DNA of 64,000 nucleotides from Sedimentibacter sp. Its GTDB lineage: Bacteria > Bacillota > Clostridia > Tissierellales > Sedimentibacteraceae. Positions 9,073-20,700 of this stretch are shown in pieces. Where the stretch lies: positions 62,001 to 126,000 of the forward strand of contig JAHDLA010000019.1 of the NCBI GenBank assembly GCA_018436705.1. The letters are read 5' to 3'. The notes beneath the pieces are model-generated. The model had not been told where the DNA came from. It searched no databases and saw only the letters and a list, made by a program, of their open reading frames with translations. Each line of letters opens with the position of its first letter. Position 1 is the stretch's first letter. A program made the translations under genes and the position numbers.

Positions 9073-9097
9073 TCTCACAATCATTACAATTATGAGA
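9073..9097. terminator. Weak hairpin after the nhaC-type gene
   Basis: TCTCA (9073-9077) pairs with TGAGA (9093-9097), and the inner AAT/ATT extends the stem after one mismatch. It is flanked by an A-run upstream and a T-rich tract downstream. It could serve both the antiporter and the converging hydrolase gene. Confidence 0.5.
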
Positions 9098-9168
9098 CTT
9101 ATTTCAATTTATACAAATTACTTCATACTTCATTCCATATTTGTCAATACTTTACTTTTGTATTTAAA

Positions 9169-10440
9169 TTACAGCTTTTTAATATCAAAATTGTCTTCAA
9201 GCAATACCCAGTTTTGCCTAAACGGGTACCCCAGACCCCAGTAACTTATACCTTTTAATCCATATTCCTTTGCTGTATCAAATTTTGCCTGAGCGCTTCT
9301 TGCGTCCTCAAACCAAACTTCATGCGCATTTCCTTCATCATCAGTATAACGAAAAAACGGCGATTGGGCCATATAATCATATTGTATCTGCGCATTATGA
9401 GCATATGCTCTATTCATTGCCTCCTCAACACTTATTGTTTCAGCCTCTTTCCCTGGCAAAAAAGGTAATTCCCAATCTCGCGCGTAAATTTGGAATCCCA
9501 TCAGTATTTTATCTCTTGGAATGACCGTTACAGCATAATCCAATACCTTTTCAATTTCATTTATTGGAGATATGGCTCTGGGCTGTCCGCCTCTCCATCC
9601 CCACTCATAAGTCATTAAAACTACATAATCCGCCAATTTCCCGTGCTCTAAATAATCATGTGCTTCATATAAAAGACCTTTTTGATCAGCGCTTGTTTTT
9701 GGTGCTAACGATGTTGAAACAAAAAAGCCTTCATCATGCAGCCTATTAACTGTACTTTCAAGAAACCTATTATATGCTTCACGGTCTTCCGGTAAAACAT
9801 ATTCAAAATCAATGTTTAACCCTTGATATCCTTTATCTTTCATTGTATTAATGATATTTTCCTGAAGTGTGTTTACAATGTCAGGATTGTTAAGCACATT
9901 TTTTGCTGCATTTCTGCCTGCCACATTAACAGTGAAATTAACAATTGCCATAACAGGAACAATTCCATGAGCTATGGCTTCACCTATGGCAGCCTCGTCA
10001 TCTATTGGCACCAAACTTCCGTCTTCTTTTACAAGATATGCAAATGGGCTGAGATATGTAAGCATTTCACCAACTTCACCTATAACAGGCGCAGCCATAT
10101 CTCCTAAAGTATAAGTAAATGCATTAACCTCAATTTCAGGCTTTTTCTTTTCTGGAATTGTCAGTAACTGTCCTATGTATAAATTATTCGGATTCATAAT
10201 TTCATTTTCCCACAAAAGATCTTGAACTGATATACCATGCCTTTGAGCTATCTTCCACGCGCTGTCTCCTGCTCTAACATTATATATATTTTCATCTGTA
10301 GGTATTATGAGCGACTGCCCTACGAGGAGAACATCTGGATTAGGCAGAGCATTTGCCTCAATTATGGAATCAATATCAATATTGTAATGATCTGCTATCC
10401 TCCACAATACATCCCCTCTCTGCACAACATATATGACCAT
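9169..10440 (-). CDS. LysM-GH18 spore peptidoglycan hydrolase (YaaH/SleL-like)
   Basis: A 423-residue protein with two N-terminal LysM domains (about 2-47 and 51-95) that bind peptidoglycan, followed by a glycoside hydrolase family 18 domain (about 105-420). The catalytic GH18 motif is seen as GLNIDFEYV near residue 205, with the acidic acid/base Glu in place. This layout, without a signal peptide, is that of the cortical-fragment-lytic N-acetylglucosaminidases YaaH/SleL, which are deposited on the spore and act during germination. GGGAGG precedes the ATG. The gene appears monocistronic. It supports a spore-forming host. Confidence 0.9.
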   Translation of the reverse strand: MVIYVVQRGDVLWRIADHYNIDIDSIIEANALPNPDVLLVGQSLIIPTDENIYNVRAGDSAWKIAQRHGISVQDLLWENEIMNPNNLYIGQLLTIPEKKKPEIEVNAFTYTLGDMAAPVIGEVGEMLTYLSPFAYLVKEDGSLVPIDDEAAIGEAIAHGIVPVMAIVNFTVNVAGRNAAKNVLNNPDIVNTLQENIINTMKDKGYQGLNIDFEYVLPEDREAYNRFLESTVNRLHDEGFFVSTSLAPKTSADQKGLLYEAHDYLEHGKLADYVVLMTYEWGWRGGQPRAISPINEIEKVLDYAVTVIPRDKILMGFQIYARDWELPFLPGKEAETISVEEAMNRAYAHNAQIQYDYMAQSPFFRYTDDEGNAHEVWFEDARSAQAKFDTAKEYGLKGISYWGLGYPFRQNWVLLEDNFDIKKL

Positions 10441-10541
10441 AGAAACCTCCCTATATCCCTAGTTATTAATAATATATTCAGTACAATGCTCATAATGATA
10501 GATTTCAAAATAAAACAGTGAAATAATGTACAATAAAAAAA

Positions 10542-10577
10542 GCAGTCATAAAAAATATTTATATTTTTTATGACCGC
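10542..10577 (-). terminator. Terminator of the purine operon
   Basis: A 16-bp stem (one G-U pair) with a short loop lies just downstream of the purD stop. It is followed on the minus strand by TTTTTTT, a textbook intrinsic terminator. Confidence 0.9.
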
Positions 10578-10584
10578 TCCCATA

Positions 10585-11835
10585 TTATTTTGCTATATCA
10601 TTTCTAAACTGCATTTTTTCAAATTTAATTTTTAATATATTTTCATAAACTGTTTTTCTTGCATCATCAAGGGTTTTTCCCATAGCTGTTACCGCCATCA
10701 CCCTGCCGCCGTCAGTAAAAACCTTTCCATCCTCAGCCCTTGTTCCGCCGTGGAAAATCACAATACTGTCATCCACATCATTCAAGCCCGTAATCTGCTT
10801 ACCTTTTTCATAGCTTTCCGGATATCCACCTGATGCAAGTACAACCGTTACACATTTGTCGCTACTCCATTGCAAATCCTGCTCAGTCAAATTTCCGTCG
10901 ATGCATTTTAGCATAATTTCAACCAAGTCGGATTCTAATCTTGGGAGCACAACTTCTGTTTCTGGGTCTCCAAAGCGCGTATTGTATTCCAAAACCTTAG
11001 CTTTGCCTTCTTTAACCATAAGGCCGATGAACAGCACTCCTTTGAAACCCAGTTTTTCCTGTTTAAGCCCTTCCAGAGTTCTTTTAAGTATATTTTCTGA
11101 TATATAACCTTTCAGTTCTTCGGTGTAAATTGTGTTTGGGGAAAAGCATCCCATTCCGCCAGTATTAAGGCCTTTGTCAAAATCATACGCCTTTTTATAG
11201 TCTCTTGCACTCTCCATAGGTATTATTGAATTTCCGTCCACAAAGCATAACAGCGATGCCTCAGTTCCGTCAAGGAATTCTTCAATGACAACCGTATCAC
11301 CGGCTTCACCGAACTGCTTGTCATTCATCATACTTTTAATAGACTCTTCGGCTTCTTCCTTAGTGCTGCAAATAACTACTCCCTTGCCTGCCGCCAATCC
11401 ATCAGCCTTAACTACAATAGGAACGCTAAATTTTGAAAGCCCTTTTATAGCTGTTTCGGCGTCATTAAATACTTCATATCGGCCGGTAGGAATATTGTAT
11501 TTCTTCATAAATTCCTTTGAATATGATTTGCTTGCCTCTAATCTTGCTCCTTTTTTGCAGGGGCCGAACACTTTGATGTTCCTTTGCTCTAGCATGTCCG
11601 CAAGACCTTCACACAACGGCCCTTCCGGTCCTATAACAGTCAAATCAATCCCGTTTGAAACTGCAAATTCAGTAATTTTATCCAAATTATCAGCTTTTAT
11701 CTCAACACATCGGGCAATTTGAGAAATACCTGCGTTGCCCGGAGCACAGTAAATCTTTGTTGCTTTGCTGCTTTGTTTTAATTTCCAGCACAATGCATGT
11801 TCTCTTGCACCGCTTCCAACAACCAGTATATTCAT
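10585..11835 (-). CDS. purD: Phosphoribosylamine-glycine ligase
   Basis: GAR synthetase, the second step of de novo purine synthesis: it joins glycine to phosphoribosylamine using ATP. The 416 residues match the usual ~420. The N-terminus MNILVVGSGAREHALCWKL is the diagnostic PurD start, followed by the ATP-grasp core (PIVVKADGLAAGKGVVIC near residue 140) and the metal-binding EYNTRFGDPETEVVLPRL near residue 280. It is the last gene of the pur operon and is followed by a strong terminator. It lies 45 bases after purH. Confidence 0.98.
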   Translation of the reverse strand: MNILVVGSGAREHALCWKLKQSSKATKIYCAPGNAGISQIARCVEIKADNLDKITEFAVSNGIDLTVIGPEGPLCEGLADMLEQRNIKVFGPCKKGARLEASKSYSKEFMKKYNIPTGRYEVFNDAETAIKGLSKFSVPIVVKADGLAAGKGVVICSTKEEAEESIKSMMNDKQFGEAGDTVVIEEFLDGTEASLLCFVDGNSIIPMESARDYKKAYDFDKGLNTGGMGCFSPNTIYTEELKGYISENILKRTLEGLKQEKLGFKGVLFIGLMVKEGKAKVLEYNTRFGDPETEVVLPRLESDLVEIMLKCIDGNLTEQDLQWSSDKCVTVVLASGGYPESYEKGKQITGLNDVDDSIVIFHGGTRAEDGKVFTDGGRVMAVTAMGKTLDDARKTVYENILKIKFEKMQFRNDIAK

Positions 11836-11880
11836 GAGTCCTCCCTGCTTCGATTAATTAATTATTAAGTCATTACATGA

Positions 11881-13437
11881 TTAATGTTTAAAGTGTCTCA
11901 TTCCCGTAAATACCATGGAAATATTATTTTCATTACAAGCATTCACAGACAACTCGTCATTAACTGAACCACCTGGTTGAATTATCGCTGTAATGCCTGC
12001 TTTAGCAGCCTCTTCTACACAATCAGGGAATGGGAAAAACGCATCAGAAGCCATTGATGCACCTTTTAGGCTGTCCTCACCTAAAAATTCAACCGCATGT
12101 TCTATCGCCTGTCTGCACGCCCATATACGATTAACCTGCCCAGGCCCTATTCCGATTGACTGACCATTTTTCACAATTGCTATAGCGTTGGATTTTGTGT
12201 GTTTTACAATTTTCCAAGCCATTATTAGATCATTCATTTCTTGCTCTGTTGGCTGTTTTTTTGTAATTGTTTTTAGTTCTTCATTCTCTTGAATTAACTT
12301 TGAGTCAATTGTCTGAACAAGTATTCCTCCTGCAACCTTTTTAAGATCGTATGAATTTTCATCCTGTTTCTGAAGAATATTTTCTATAAGAAGCACTCTT
12401 ATATTTTTCTTGGACTTAAGTATTTCAAGTGCTTTTTGAGAATATGAAGGTGCTACAACTATTTCAATAAAAATCTTATTTATCTCTTCAGCAGTTTTTT
12501 CATCTACTTCTCTATTAAATACCGTTATTCCTCCAAATATAGATGTTGGATCAGCTTTAAAAGCTTTCATATATGCGTCATATATATTGTCAGCTATTCC
12601 AACACCACATGGATTTGCATGCTTGCACGCAACAACAGCAGGCTCTTCAAATTCTTTAAGCAATTCCAAAGCACCGTTTGTATCATTAATATTGTTAAAA
12701 GAAAGTTCCTTGCCATGAAGCTGAACAGCTGATGATAGAAGTCCTTTTCCACCAACTGCTTCTCTGTAGAAAGCAGCTTTTTGATGCGGATTTTCACCGT
12801 ATCTCATTTCCTGAACCTTTTCATATGTCATACTTATTGTTTCAGGAAGGCTATTATCATTTCTTTCTTTTTTAAGATATGATGCTATTAAAGTATCATA
12901 ATGTGCCGTATGTTCAAACACCTTACCACAAAGATAAAACTTTGTTTCTTCCGACACCTCTTTTTTTTCTTCCAAATCTTTTACTACTTTTTCATAATCA
13001 GACGGGTCAACTATAACCGCAACATCCTGATAATTTTTTGCAGCAGCACGAAGCATTGTAGGACCACCTATGTCAATATTTTCAATTGCTTCTTGTCTTT
13101 CTACATTTTCTTTTTGTATTGTTTGTTTAAATGGATACAAATTAACTACAAGCAAATCTATAGTCTGTATTCCCAAATCTTGAAGCTGCTTCATATGCTC
13201 AGGGTTATTGCGAACCGCAAGAAGTCCGGCATGAATTTTAGGATGAAGTGTTTTAACTCTGCCGTCCAAACATTCAGGAAATCCCGTTACTTCTGAAATT
13301 CCTGTAACCTTAATTCCTGCTTTCTCAAGAGTTTTATGTGTTCCACCAGTTGAAATAATTTCAATACCCATCTTATCAAGTCTTTTAGCAAATTCGGTAA
13401 TTCCTGTTTTATCCGATACGCTTATTAAAGCTCTCAT
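11881..13437 (-). CDS. purH: Bifunctional AICAR formyltransferase / IMP cyclohydrolase
   Basis: Catalyses the last two steps to IMP: formylation of AICAR from 10-formyl-tetrahydrofolate, then ring closure. The 518 residues fit the family. The N-terminal cyclohydrolase (MGS-like) domain begins [20 protein letters not shown] and contains [10 protein letters not shown] and [16 protein letters not shown]. The C-terminal transformylase domain shows the catalytic Lys-His in [11 protein letters not shown] and the ending [19 protein letters not shown]. Its start lies directly after the purN stop, so translation is probably coupled. Confidence 0.98.
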   Translation of the reverse strand: MRALISVSDKTGITEFAKRLDKMGIEIISTGGTHKTLEKAGIKVTGISEVTGFPECLDGRVKTLHPKIHAGLLAVRNNPEHMKQLQDLGIQTIDLLVVNLYPFKQTIQKENVERQEAIENIDIGGPTMLRAAAKNYQDVAVIVDPSDYEKVVKDLEEKKEVSEETKFYLCGKVFEHTAHYDTLIASYLKKERNDNSLPETISMTYEKVQEMRYGENPHQKAAFYREAVGGKGLLSSAVQLHGKELSFNNINDTNGALELLKEFEEPAVVACKHANPCGVGIADNIYDAYMKAFKADPTSIFGGITVFNREVDEKTAEEINKIFIEIVVAPSYSQKALEILKSKKNIRVLLIENILQKQDENSYDLKKVAGGILVQTIDSKLIQENEELKTITKKQPTEQEMNDLIMAWKIVKHTKSNAIAIVKNGQSIGIGPGQVNRIWACRQAIEHAVEFLGEDSLKGASMASDAFFPFPDCVEEAAKAGITAIIQPGGSVNDELSVNACNENNISMVFTGMRHFKH

Positions 13438-14064
13438 TTAATTCAGCTCCTTTATTTTTACTTTCCTATTTTGTACTTCTATTCTTCCATCACAGAAATA
13501 TTTAACTGCTGTTGGAAGAAGCTTATGTTCAACTTTTAAGATTTTCTTCTGAAGCGTTTCTTTTGTGTCATCATCAACACACACTGCTTCTTGTAATATG
13601 ATAGGGCCTGTGTCCGCCTGTTCATCAACAAAATGCACCGTAGCGCCACTTACCTTGACACCATAATCAATAGCTGCTTCATGAACTCTGATGCCATAGT
13701 ACCCTTTTCCGCAAAATGAAGGAATAAGGGAAGGGTGTATATTTATAATTCTGTTTCTGTAGCTTTTTATAAATTTCTCTGATAATATCTTCAAATAACC
13801 TGCAAGCACAACTAAAGACACTCCTCGTTTCTCTAGTTCTTCAATAATAGCGTCATTATATTCTTCAGAGCTTCCGTAGCTTTTAGGATTTAAGTATACC
13901 GCATCTATTTTATATTTTTGCGCTCTCTCTAGGCCATAAGCATCTTTTTTATTTGAAATTACTACAGAGATTTCTCCATTAATATTTCCGCTTTCCACAT
14001 TATCTATTAACGACTGCAAGTTTGTTCCTGAGCCTGATATAAGCACTCCTATTTTTAATGGCAT
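13438..14064 (-). CDS. purN: Phosphoribosylglycinamide formyltransferase
   Basis: GAR transformylase, third step of the pathway, using 10-formyl-tetrahydrofolate. The 208-residue product begins [18 protein letters not shown] and carries the catalytic Asn-His in [11 protein letters not shown] (about 105) and the Asp in [14 protein letters not shown] (about 145). Its start overlaps the purM end by ten bases. The folate-dependent form is used here; no formate-dependent purT is in the operon. Confidence 0.97.
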   Translation of the reverse strand: MPLKIGVLISGSGTNLQSLIDNVESGNINGEISVVISNKKDAYGLERAQKYKIDAVYLNPKSYGSSEEYNDAIIEELEKRGVSLVVLAGYLKILSEKFIKSYRNRIINIHPSLIPSFCGKGYYGIRVHEAAIDYGVKVSGATVHFVDEQADTGPIILQEAVCVDDDTKETLQKKILKVEHKLLPTAVKYFCDGRIEVQNRKVKIKELN

Positions 14065-15092
14065 ATTTTAAGACCGCCTTCTCTTTTAACAGTCTTTCCT
14101 ATTATGACAGGTTTTTCTCCTAATTTTTTGAGATATTCAAGTATCTTTGTCGATTCTTCCGCCCCTGCTGCCAGAACCATTCCGATTCCCATATTAAATG
14201 TAGAATACATTTCATCCACATCTATATTTCCAGATTTTTGAATAAGATTAAATATTGGAAGCACATTTATGTCTTTTGTTTCTATATCAGCCGTTATGCC
14301 TTCTGGAAACATTCTTGGAATATTTTCATAAAATCCACCACCGGTTATGTTTGACATTCCTTTTATTTCAAATTTAGATATTAAATCAAGAATGAGCTCA
14401 GGATAAATTCTTGTTGGAACCATTAATGCTTCACCCAATGTGCAACCTAGTTCTTCTATATATTCAGATGTACTATAGTTCTGATGGTCAAAGAATACTT
14501 TTCTCACTAATGAGTATCCGTTTGAATGAATGCCGCTTGATGGTATGCCTATTAGCACATCTCCGTCTCCGATTTTTGAACCGTCAATTATTTTTTTCTT
14601 ATCAACAATTCCTACACAAAATCCTGCTATGTCATATTCACCTTCGCCGTAGAGTCCAGGCATCTCAGCAGTTTCCCCTCCTATGAGGGCTGCTCCTGCT
14701 TTTATGCACCCATTAGCAACTCCCTTGACTATGTCTGACGCCTTTTTAGGCTCAAGTTTACCAGTAGCAATGTAGTCAAGGAAAAACAAAGGCTTAGCTC
14801 CCTGACATATTATATCATTAACACACATAGCAACAGCATCTTCTCCGATTGTATCATGAATATCTGTTTTAAATGCAACCATAAGCTTTGTTCCAACGCC
14901 GTCAGTCCCTGATACAAGCACTGGTTCTTCGTACTCATCTTTATCAACCGAAAACATTCCGCCAAAACCGCCAATATCAGACATGACACCCTTTGTGTAT
15001 GTTTTTTTTACATAATCCTTTATTAACTTTACAGTTTCATATCCAGCCTTTATATCTACTCCTGAATCTTTGTATGTTAGTTTTTTGGACAT
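14055..15092 (-). CDS. purM: Phosphoribosylformylglycinamidine cyclo-ligase
   Basis: AIR synthetase, fifth step: ATP-driven ring closure of FGAM. The 345-residue protein has [11 protein letters not shown] near the start, [20 protein letters not shown] and [12 protein letters not shown], all diagnostic of PurM. I chose the ATG at 15092 ([13 protein letters not shown]): it has AAGGAG at good distance and fits homologue length. An in-frame ATG at 15143 would lie inside purF and add 17 unrelated residues. It begins 11 bases after the purF stop. Confidence 0.97.
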   Translation of the reverse strand: MSKKLTYKDSGVDIKAGYETVKLIKDYVKKTYTKGVMSDIGGFGGMFSVDKDEYEEPVLVSGTDGVGTKLMVAFKTDIHDTIGEDAVAMCVNDIICQGAKPLFFLDYIATGKLEPKKASDIVKGVANGCIKAGAALIGGETAEMPGLYGEGEYDIAGFCVGIVDKKKIIDGSKIGDGDVLIGIPSSGIHSNGYSLVRKVFFDHQNYSTSEYIEELGCTLGEALMVPTRIYPELILDLISKFEIKGMSNITGGGFYENIPRMFPEGITADIETKDINVLPIFNLIQKSGNIDVDEMYSTFNMGIGMVLAAGAEESTKILEYLKKLGEKPVIIGKTVKREGGLKICH

Positions 15093-15102
15093 ATTTTCTC
15101 CT

Positions 15103-16497
15103 TTACATGTTCTGATTAGGTACTTCCATAGGGTATTCTCCATTTAAGCATGCAAGACAGTAATTATTGGTTGATTCCGTAGACTTCACCAAGCCTTCAA
15201 TACTCAAGTAGTATACACTGTCCGCGCTAATAAATTCTTTTATTTCTTCAATAGTATAATTTGCTCCAATCAGTTTCTTTCGATCAGGTGTATTTATCCC
15301 AAAAAAGCAAGAATTAATTACAGGCGGGGACGCTATTCTTACGTGAACTTCTTTAGCTCCCGCTTCTTTGACCATGCTCACAATCTGCTTCATTGTTGTA
15401 CCTCTTACAATGCTGTCATCAATCATAACCACTACTTTATCTTTTACAAGGTCTTTCAATACGCTTAGTTTTGTTTTAACTCCCTGTTCTCTCAAAGACT
15501 GCTCCGGCTCAATAAATGTACGCTTAGCATACCTGTTTTTAATAAGACCCAGGCCATATGGGATTCCAAGCTCAGTTGCATATCCTATGGCTGCAGGAGT
15601 TCCCGAATCAGGGACAGCAAACACCAAATCAGCTTCAACAGGCGCTTCCTCAGCAAGCAATTTACCTGCATTATATCTTGATTGATATACGTTGACGCCG
15701 TCTAAAGTACTGTCCGGCCTTGCAAAATATACGTGTTCAAATATACACAGCTTTTTTTGCGCATATTTGTTGCTTTTTATGCTTTCCACATTATTATCTT
15801 TTATTACTACCATTTCGCCGGGCTCAATGTCTCTTACGAACTCTCCTCCCATTGCACTTATTGCACAACTTTCAGATGTAAGCAGGTAACCATCCGGCCT
15901 TTTTCCCAAGCACAAAGGCCTTAACCCAAAGTTATCTCTAACACCTATCAGTTCATTTTCAGTCATAAAAACAAAGGCATACGCTCCTTTTACAATTTCG
16001 GTAACATTTTGAATTGATTTTATAATGTCGCCCTTATTGTGTCTAGCAACCATGTTTGCAACAACTTCAGAGTCTGTAGATGTTTGAAATATTACTCCGT
16101 TGTCATCCAACATGCTTTTCAAGGAATCAGCATTTACAAGGTTTCCGTTATGAGCCAGTGCAATTGAACCTTCCTTATATCTTACAACTAAAGGTTGTGC
16201 ATTCTGTATTTCACTTCCTCCGGAGGTTGAATATCTTACGTGCCCTACAGCAATATTACCTTCGTATTTGTTTATCACGTCTTTTGTGAGTACATCTGCC
16301 ACAAGTCCCATGTCTTTGTGGTATTCTATTTTGTTGTCGGTGTGTATTGCAATACCGGCACTTTCCTGTCCCCTGTGCTGCAAAGCAAACAAGCCGTAGT
16401 AAATCAATTGTGCCGCTGCTTTTGTATTTTCTGTATATACCCCAACAACTCCGCATTCTTCATGAAGCTTGTCATCATCTAATATTTTAATGCACAT
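15103..16497 (-). CDS. purF: Amidophosphoribosyltransferase
   Basis: Committed step of purine synthesis: PRPP plus glutamine gives phosphoribosylamine. The 464 residues show a short propeptide ending in LHEE before Cys15, the N-terminal nucleophile of the glutaminase domain (CGVVGVYT). The PRPP loop is [14 protein letters not shown]. Cysteines in the C-terminal [13 protein letters not shown] and elsewhere match the oxygen-sensitive [4Fe-4S] form known from B. subtilis. A GAGGAG site precedes the ATG. It is fourth in the operon. Confidence 0.98.
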   Translation of the reverse strand: MCIKILDDDKLHEECGVVGVYTENTKAAAQLIYYGLFALQHRGQESAGIAIHTDNKIEYHKDMGLVADVLTKDVINKYEGNIAVGHVRYSTSGGSEIQNAQPLVVRYKEGSIALAHNGNLVNADSLKSMLDDNGVIFQTSTDSEVVANMVARHNKGDIIKSIQNVTEIVKGAYAFVFMTENELIGVRDNFGLRPLCLGKRPDGYLLTSESCAISAMGGEFVRDIEPGEMVVIKDNNVESIKSNKYAQKKLCIFEHVYFARPDSTLDGVNVYQSRYNAGKLLAEEAPVEADLVFAVPDSGTPAAIGYATELGIPYGLGLIKNRYAKRTFIEPEQSLREQGVKTKLSVLKDLVKDKVVVMIDDSIVRGTTMKQIVSMVKEAGAKEVHVRIASPPVINSCFFGINTPDRKKLIGANYTIEEIKEFISADSVYYLSIEGLVKSTESTNNYCLACLNGEYPMEVPNQNM

Positions 16498-16511
16498 ATT
16501 ATCTCCTCAGA

Positions 16512-17225
16512 TTAGCTTTGTTTGCTGCTTATTCTTGCAAAAACTTCCTGATATACTTCCTCAACTCCGCCCATATCTCTTCTGAATCTGTCTTTGTCAA
16601 GTTTTTTATTAGTTTCAGCGTCCCAAAGTCTGCAAGTATCAGGTGAAATTTCATCAGCAAGAATCACCTTATTATCGTAAAGTCCAAATTCAAGCTTGAA
16701 ATCTATAAGTTTGATGTTAATTTCAAGGAAGAATTTTTTCAAAACATCATTTACCTTCAGTGCATATTTTTTAACTGTTTCCAATTGTTCATCAGTTGCA
16801 AAGCTCATTGCTTTTATATGATAGTCATTTATCATAGGATCACCAAGCTCGTCATTCTTATAAGAAAATTCAAGCACGGTTTCTTTCATTTCAATGCCTT
16901 CATCAATTCCAAGTCTTTTTGAAAGAGATCCTGCAGCTACGTTTCTCACTATTACTTCCAATGGAAGAATTTTAACTGCTTTAACTAGTGATTCTCTGTC
17001 ATTTAAAAGCTCAATTTGGTGTGTAGGAACTCCTTCCTTCTCCAAAAGTGCAAATAAAGCAGCTGACATCTTATTGTTAACAACACCTTTTCCTACTATT
17101 GTTCCCTTCTTTTCTCCGTTAAAAGCAGTAGCATCATCCTTGTACTCAACAATATATTTTTTATCATCATCTGTCTTGTAGACCTTTTTTGCTTTGCCTT
17201 CATAGAGCATTTCAAGCTTATTCAT
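16512..17225 (-). CDS. purC: SAICAR synthetase
   Basis: Joins aspartate to CAIR with ATP. The 237 residues begin [18 protein letters not shown] and include [20 protein letters not shown]-type [12 protein letters not shown] and the ending region [14 protein letters not shown], all typical. The ATG overlaps the purE stop by one base, and the ribosome site is inside the purE coding end, so the two are translationally coupled. Confidence 0.98.
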   Translation of the reverse strand: MNKLEMLYEGKAKKVYKTDDDKKYIVEYKDDATAFNGEKKGTIVGKGVVNNKMSAALFALLEKEGVPTHQIELLNDRESLVKAVKILPLEVIVRNVAAGSLSKRLGIDEGIEMKETVLEFSYKNDELGDPMINDYHIKAMSFATDEQLETVKKYALKVNDVLKKFFLEINIKLIDFKLEFGLYDNKVILADEISPDTCRLWDAETNKKLDKDRFRRDMGGVEEVYQEVFARISSKQS

Positions 17226-17722
17226 TATATTCCTCCATTTAATTTATCATTTATTTTTTTGTTTTTATTATATACTTTTTCAGCCATCTGTTTTTTGTAA
17301 TCATAGAACTTTTCTCTTAGGACTTCATATTTCACAGAAAGAATCTGTATTGCAAGCAAAGCTGCATTTTCTGCACCATTTATTGCAACCGTTGCAACCG
17401 GTACTCCCGGTGGCATCTGCACTATTGAATAAAGCGCATCCACACCATCAAGCTCTGATGATTTTATAGGAAGACCTATAACAGGCAGAACAGTACAGCC
17501 CGCCAGTACTCCTGGAAGATGCGCTGCCTTACCTGCAGCACCTATTATAACTTCATATCCATTTTTTTCAGCATTTTTTGCAAAGCTGATAGCCTCGTCC
17601 GGAGTTCTGTGAGCTGAGATTACTCGTACATCAACATCCACTCCGAAATTTTTTAGTATGTTGTAACCTTTTTCTACTATAGGGAAATCCGAATCGCTTC
17701 CCATAATAATTGCTGCTTTCAT
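17225..17722 (-). CDS. purE: N5-carboxyaminoimidazole ribonucleotide mutase
   Basis: Small PurE of 165 residues with [13 protein letters not shown] at the N-terminus, SAHRTPDEA near residue 43 and [15 protein letters not shown] near residue 70. The class I enzyme converts N5-CAIR made by PurK to CAIR; class II carboxylates AIR directly. No purK lies in this operon, so either purK is elsewhere or this enzyme works with CO2 directly; I cannot decide from motifs alone. It lies 15 bases after purL. Confidence 0.95.
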   Translation of the reverse strand: MKAAIIMGSDSDFPIVEKGYNILKNFGVDVDVRVISAHRTPDEAISFAKNAEKNGYEVIIGAAGKAAHLPGVLAGCTVLPVIGLPIKSSELDGVDALYSIVQMPPGVPVATVAINGAENAALLAIQILSVKYEVLREKFYDYKKQMAEKVYNKNKKINDKLNGGI

Positions 17723-17737
17723 TTTTCCTCCTGCTTT

Positions 17738-20700
17738 TTATTTATAATAATTTACACCTGCTTCAAAGATTAACTGATCTTTAGAGCCGGGTATGTTTTT
17801 ATAAAGATCTTTATCCAGCCTTTCAGAATGAGCCATTTTCCCAAGGACTCTTCCATCTGGGCTTGTTATTCCTTCAACTGCTTCCACTGAACCGTTCAAA
17901 TTATAAAATCCATCATAGGTAGGATTGTCATTTTCATCCACATACTGAGTGGCTATTTGACCGCTTTGCTTCATTTTCTTAATCCATTCCTCATTTGCAA
18001 CAAATCTTCCTTCTCCGTGGGATACCGGAAGATGGTGAACATCTCCTACATTGCACATGCTTAACCAAGGTGACAAATTACTCACAACTTTTGTTTTTGC
18101 AAATGTAGATATATGACGCCTTATGCTATTGTAGGTAAGTGTAGGATAATCATCCTCCATGTTTACAATCTCACCGAAGGGTACCAAACCTAATTTAATT
18201 AACGCCTGAAATCCGTTGCATATTCCTACTATCAATCCATCTCTATTTTTGAGCAAATCCATAACTGCATCTTTCAACAATTCATTTCTGAAAACAGCAG
18301 CGATAAATTTACCGGATCCTTCCGGTTCATCTCCTGCAGAAAATCCTCCAGGGAATGCAATCATCTGAGATTTCCTTATAAGCCTGTTCATTTCTTCTAT
18401 AGAATCTTTTACATCTATTTTGTTTAGATTTTTAAATACAAATATTTCTGCATCAGCCCCTGCCCTTTCGAAAGCCCTTTTCGTGTCGTACTCGCAATTC
18501 GTTCCGGGAAACGCAGGTATAAATACCTTTGGTCTAGCAATGCTTGTTGACGATTTAATCTTTGCTCCCCCTAAAGCGAGATAGTTCTTCGTTGTACCGT
18601 CAGCATCTTTTTTTATGGGATAAATGCTGTTTAGAGGCTTAAGCCACTCATTTTTCACATCATCCAATGCCATTGCTATTGAACTGTCTATCACTATTTT
18701 CTCTTCTTCTGTAGTTGTTCCCAATTGAATGCATCCAGGTATTTCTGCATCATTTTCTACTTCAAGAATAATATCACCGTAATCTGCAGTAAACCATTTA
18801 TCTAAACTTGCATTAAAGTTGCTGTCAGCTTTAAATCCAATATAGTTGCCCAATGTCATTTTACTTATAGCCGCAGCAATACCACCGTATCCAACCGTAT
18901 GTGCACTTAGAATTTTTCCTGATTTAACAGCTCCATACACCTTTGAATACTTCTCTTTTATATCTTCAAAATCAGGGATATTATTATCAAGTCTATTAAT
19001 TTTAAGCAAGCTCACCTTGCTGCCAGATTTTTTAAATTCCGGAGATATTACATTTTTAACATTTTCAGTTGCTACGGCAAAACTAATAAGTGTGGGAGGA
19101 ACATTTAAATCTTTGAATGTTCCGGACATGCTGTCCTTTCCACCTATTGCCGCAATTTCAAGCTCATGCTGCACCTTGAAAGCACCAAGCAAAGCACACA
19201 TCGGCTTTCCCCATTTTTCCGGATCTTTATTAAGTTTTTCAAAATATTCTTGGAATGTTAGCCTAATATTTTTATAGTTGCCGCCCATTGCCACAATTTT
19301 CGCAGCAGAATGTATAACCGCATACATAGCTCCGTGATATGGACTTTGTTTTGATAGATAAGGATCAAAACCGTAAGCCATGAGAGAACATGTATTTGTT
19401 GTTCCGCTTAATACAGGTATTTTAGCAGCCATTCCCTCTGCTGGAGTCAGCTGTTTTTCCCCTCCGAAAGGCATTAACACAGTACCGGCTCCAACTGTGG
19501 AGTCAAATCTTTCAACCATACCTTTTTGACTAGCCACATTTAAATCCCTCAAATTTTCAAACCATGCACTTTTTAATTCATTACATTTTACATTTATTTC
19601 TGAATATACATTTTCAGGTTCTTTTACTAAAGCATTTATCCTTTGCTTCACTCCGTTAGTATCTAAAAATTCTCTGCTTATATCTAAAATTATTTTTCCA
19701 TTCCAACTCATTTTCAATCTTCTGTCATCTGTTACATCAGCCACATGAGTTGATTCTAAATTTTCTTCATGAGCATATCTGTTAAACTCTTCAATATCCT
19801 CTTTTCTGATAACTACAGCCATTCTTTCCTGTGATTCTGAAATGGCAAGTTCTGTTCCGTTAAGCCCTTCATATTTTTTAGGCACAAGATCAAGATTTAT
19901 ATTAAGTCCTTCGGCTAATTCTCCTATAGCAACAGATACTCCTCCTGCACCAAAATCATTGCATTTTTTTATCATTTTACTGACAATTGAATTTCTGAAC
20001 AGTCTTTGAATTTTTCTCTCGGTTGGTGCATTTCCCTTTTGAACTTCACAACCGCACAGCAAAATTGATTCTTCGGTGTGCTCCTTTGAGGCTCCTGTAG
20101 CTCCACCTAAACCATCTTTTCCTGTCCTTCCACCCAATAGGATAATCGCATCGCCTTTTTCAGAATCTTCTCTTTTTACATTAATTCTTGGAGCTGCTGC
20201 TATTACAGCACCAACTTCCATTCTTTTTGCCACGTAGTCAGGATGATATATTTCATTAACATAACCTGTAGCAAGCCCTATTTGGTTTCCATAAGAGCTG
20301 TAGCCTGAAGTTGCCTCTGTTGAAATCTTCCTTTGAGGAAGCTTGCCAGGTAGCGTATCTTCCCATTTTTGCCTTGGGTCCGAACTTCCAGAAACACGCA
20401 TTGCCTGATACACATATGCACGACCTGAAAGAGGATCTCTTATTGCTCCGCCCAAACATGTAGCAGCTCCTCCAAAGGGCTCTATTTCTGTAGGATGATT
20501 GTGCGTTTCGTTCTTAAACATCAAAAGCCATTCTTCATTCTTTCCGTCCACATCTACATTTATTATTATGCTGCATGCATTTATTTCATCAGATACTTCC
20601 AAGTTATCCAGAAGACCACGCTTCCTTAACTCCTTAGCTCCTATTGTTGCCATGTCCATCAAGGTAATATCCTTCTGCTTTTTATCATGCACAAATTTTC

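Noticed and set aside
9270..10107. Plus-strand frames opposite the spore hydrolase
   Set aside because: No ribosome sites, no domain features; antisense to a clear gene.
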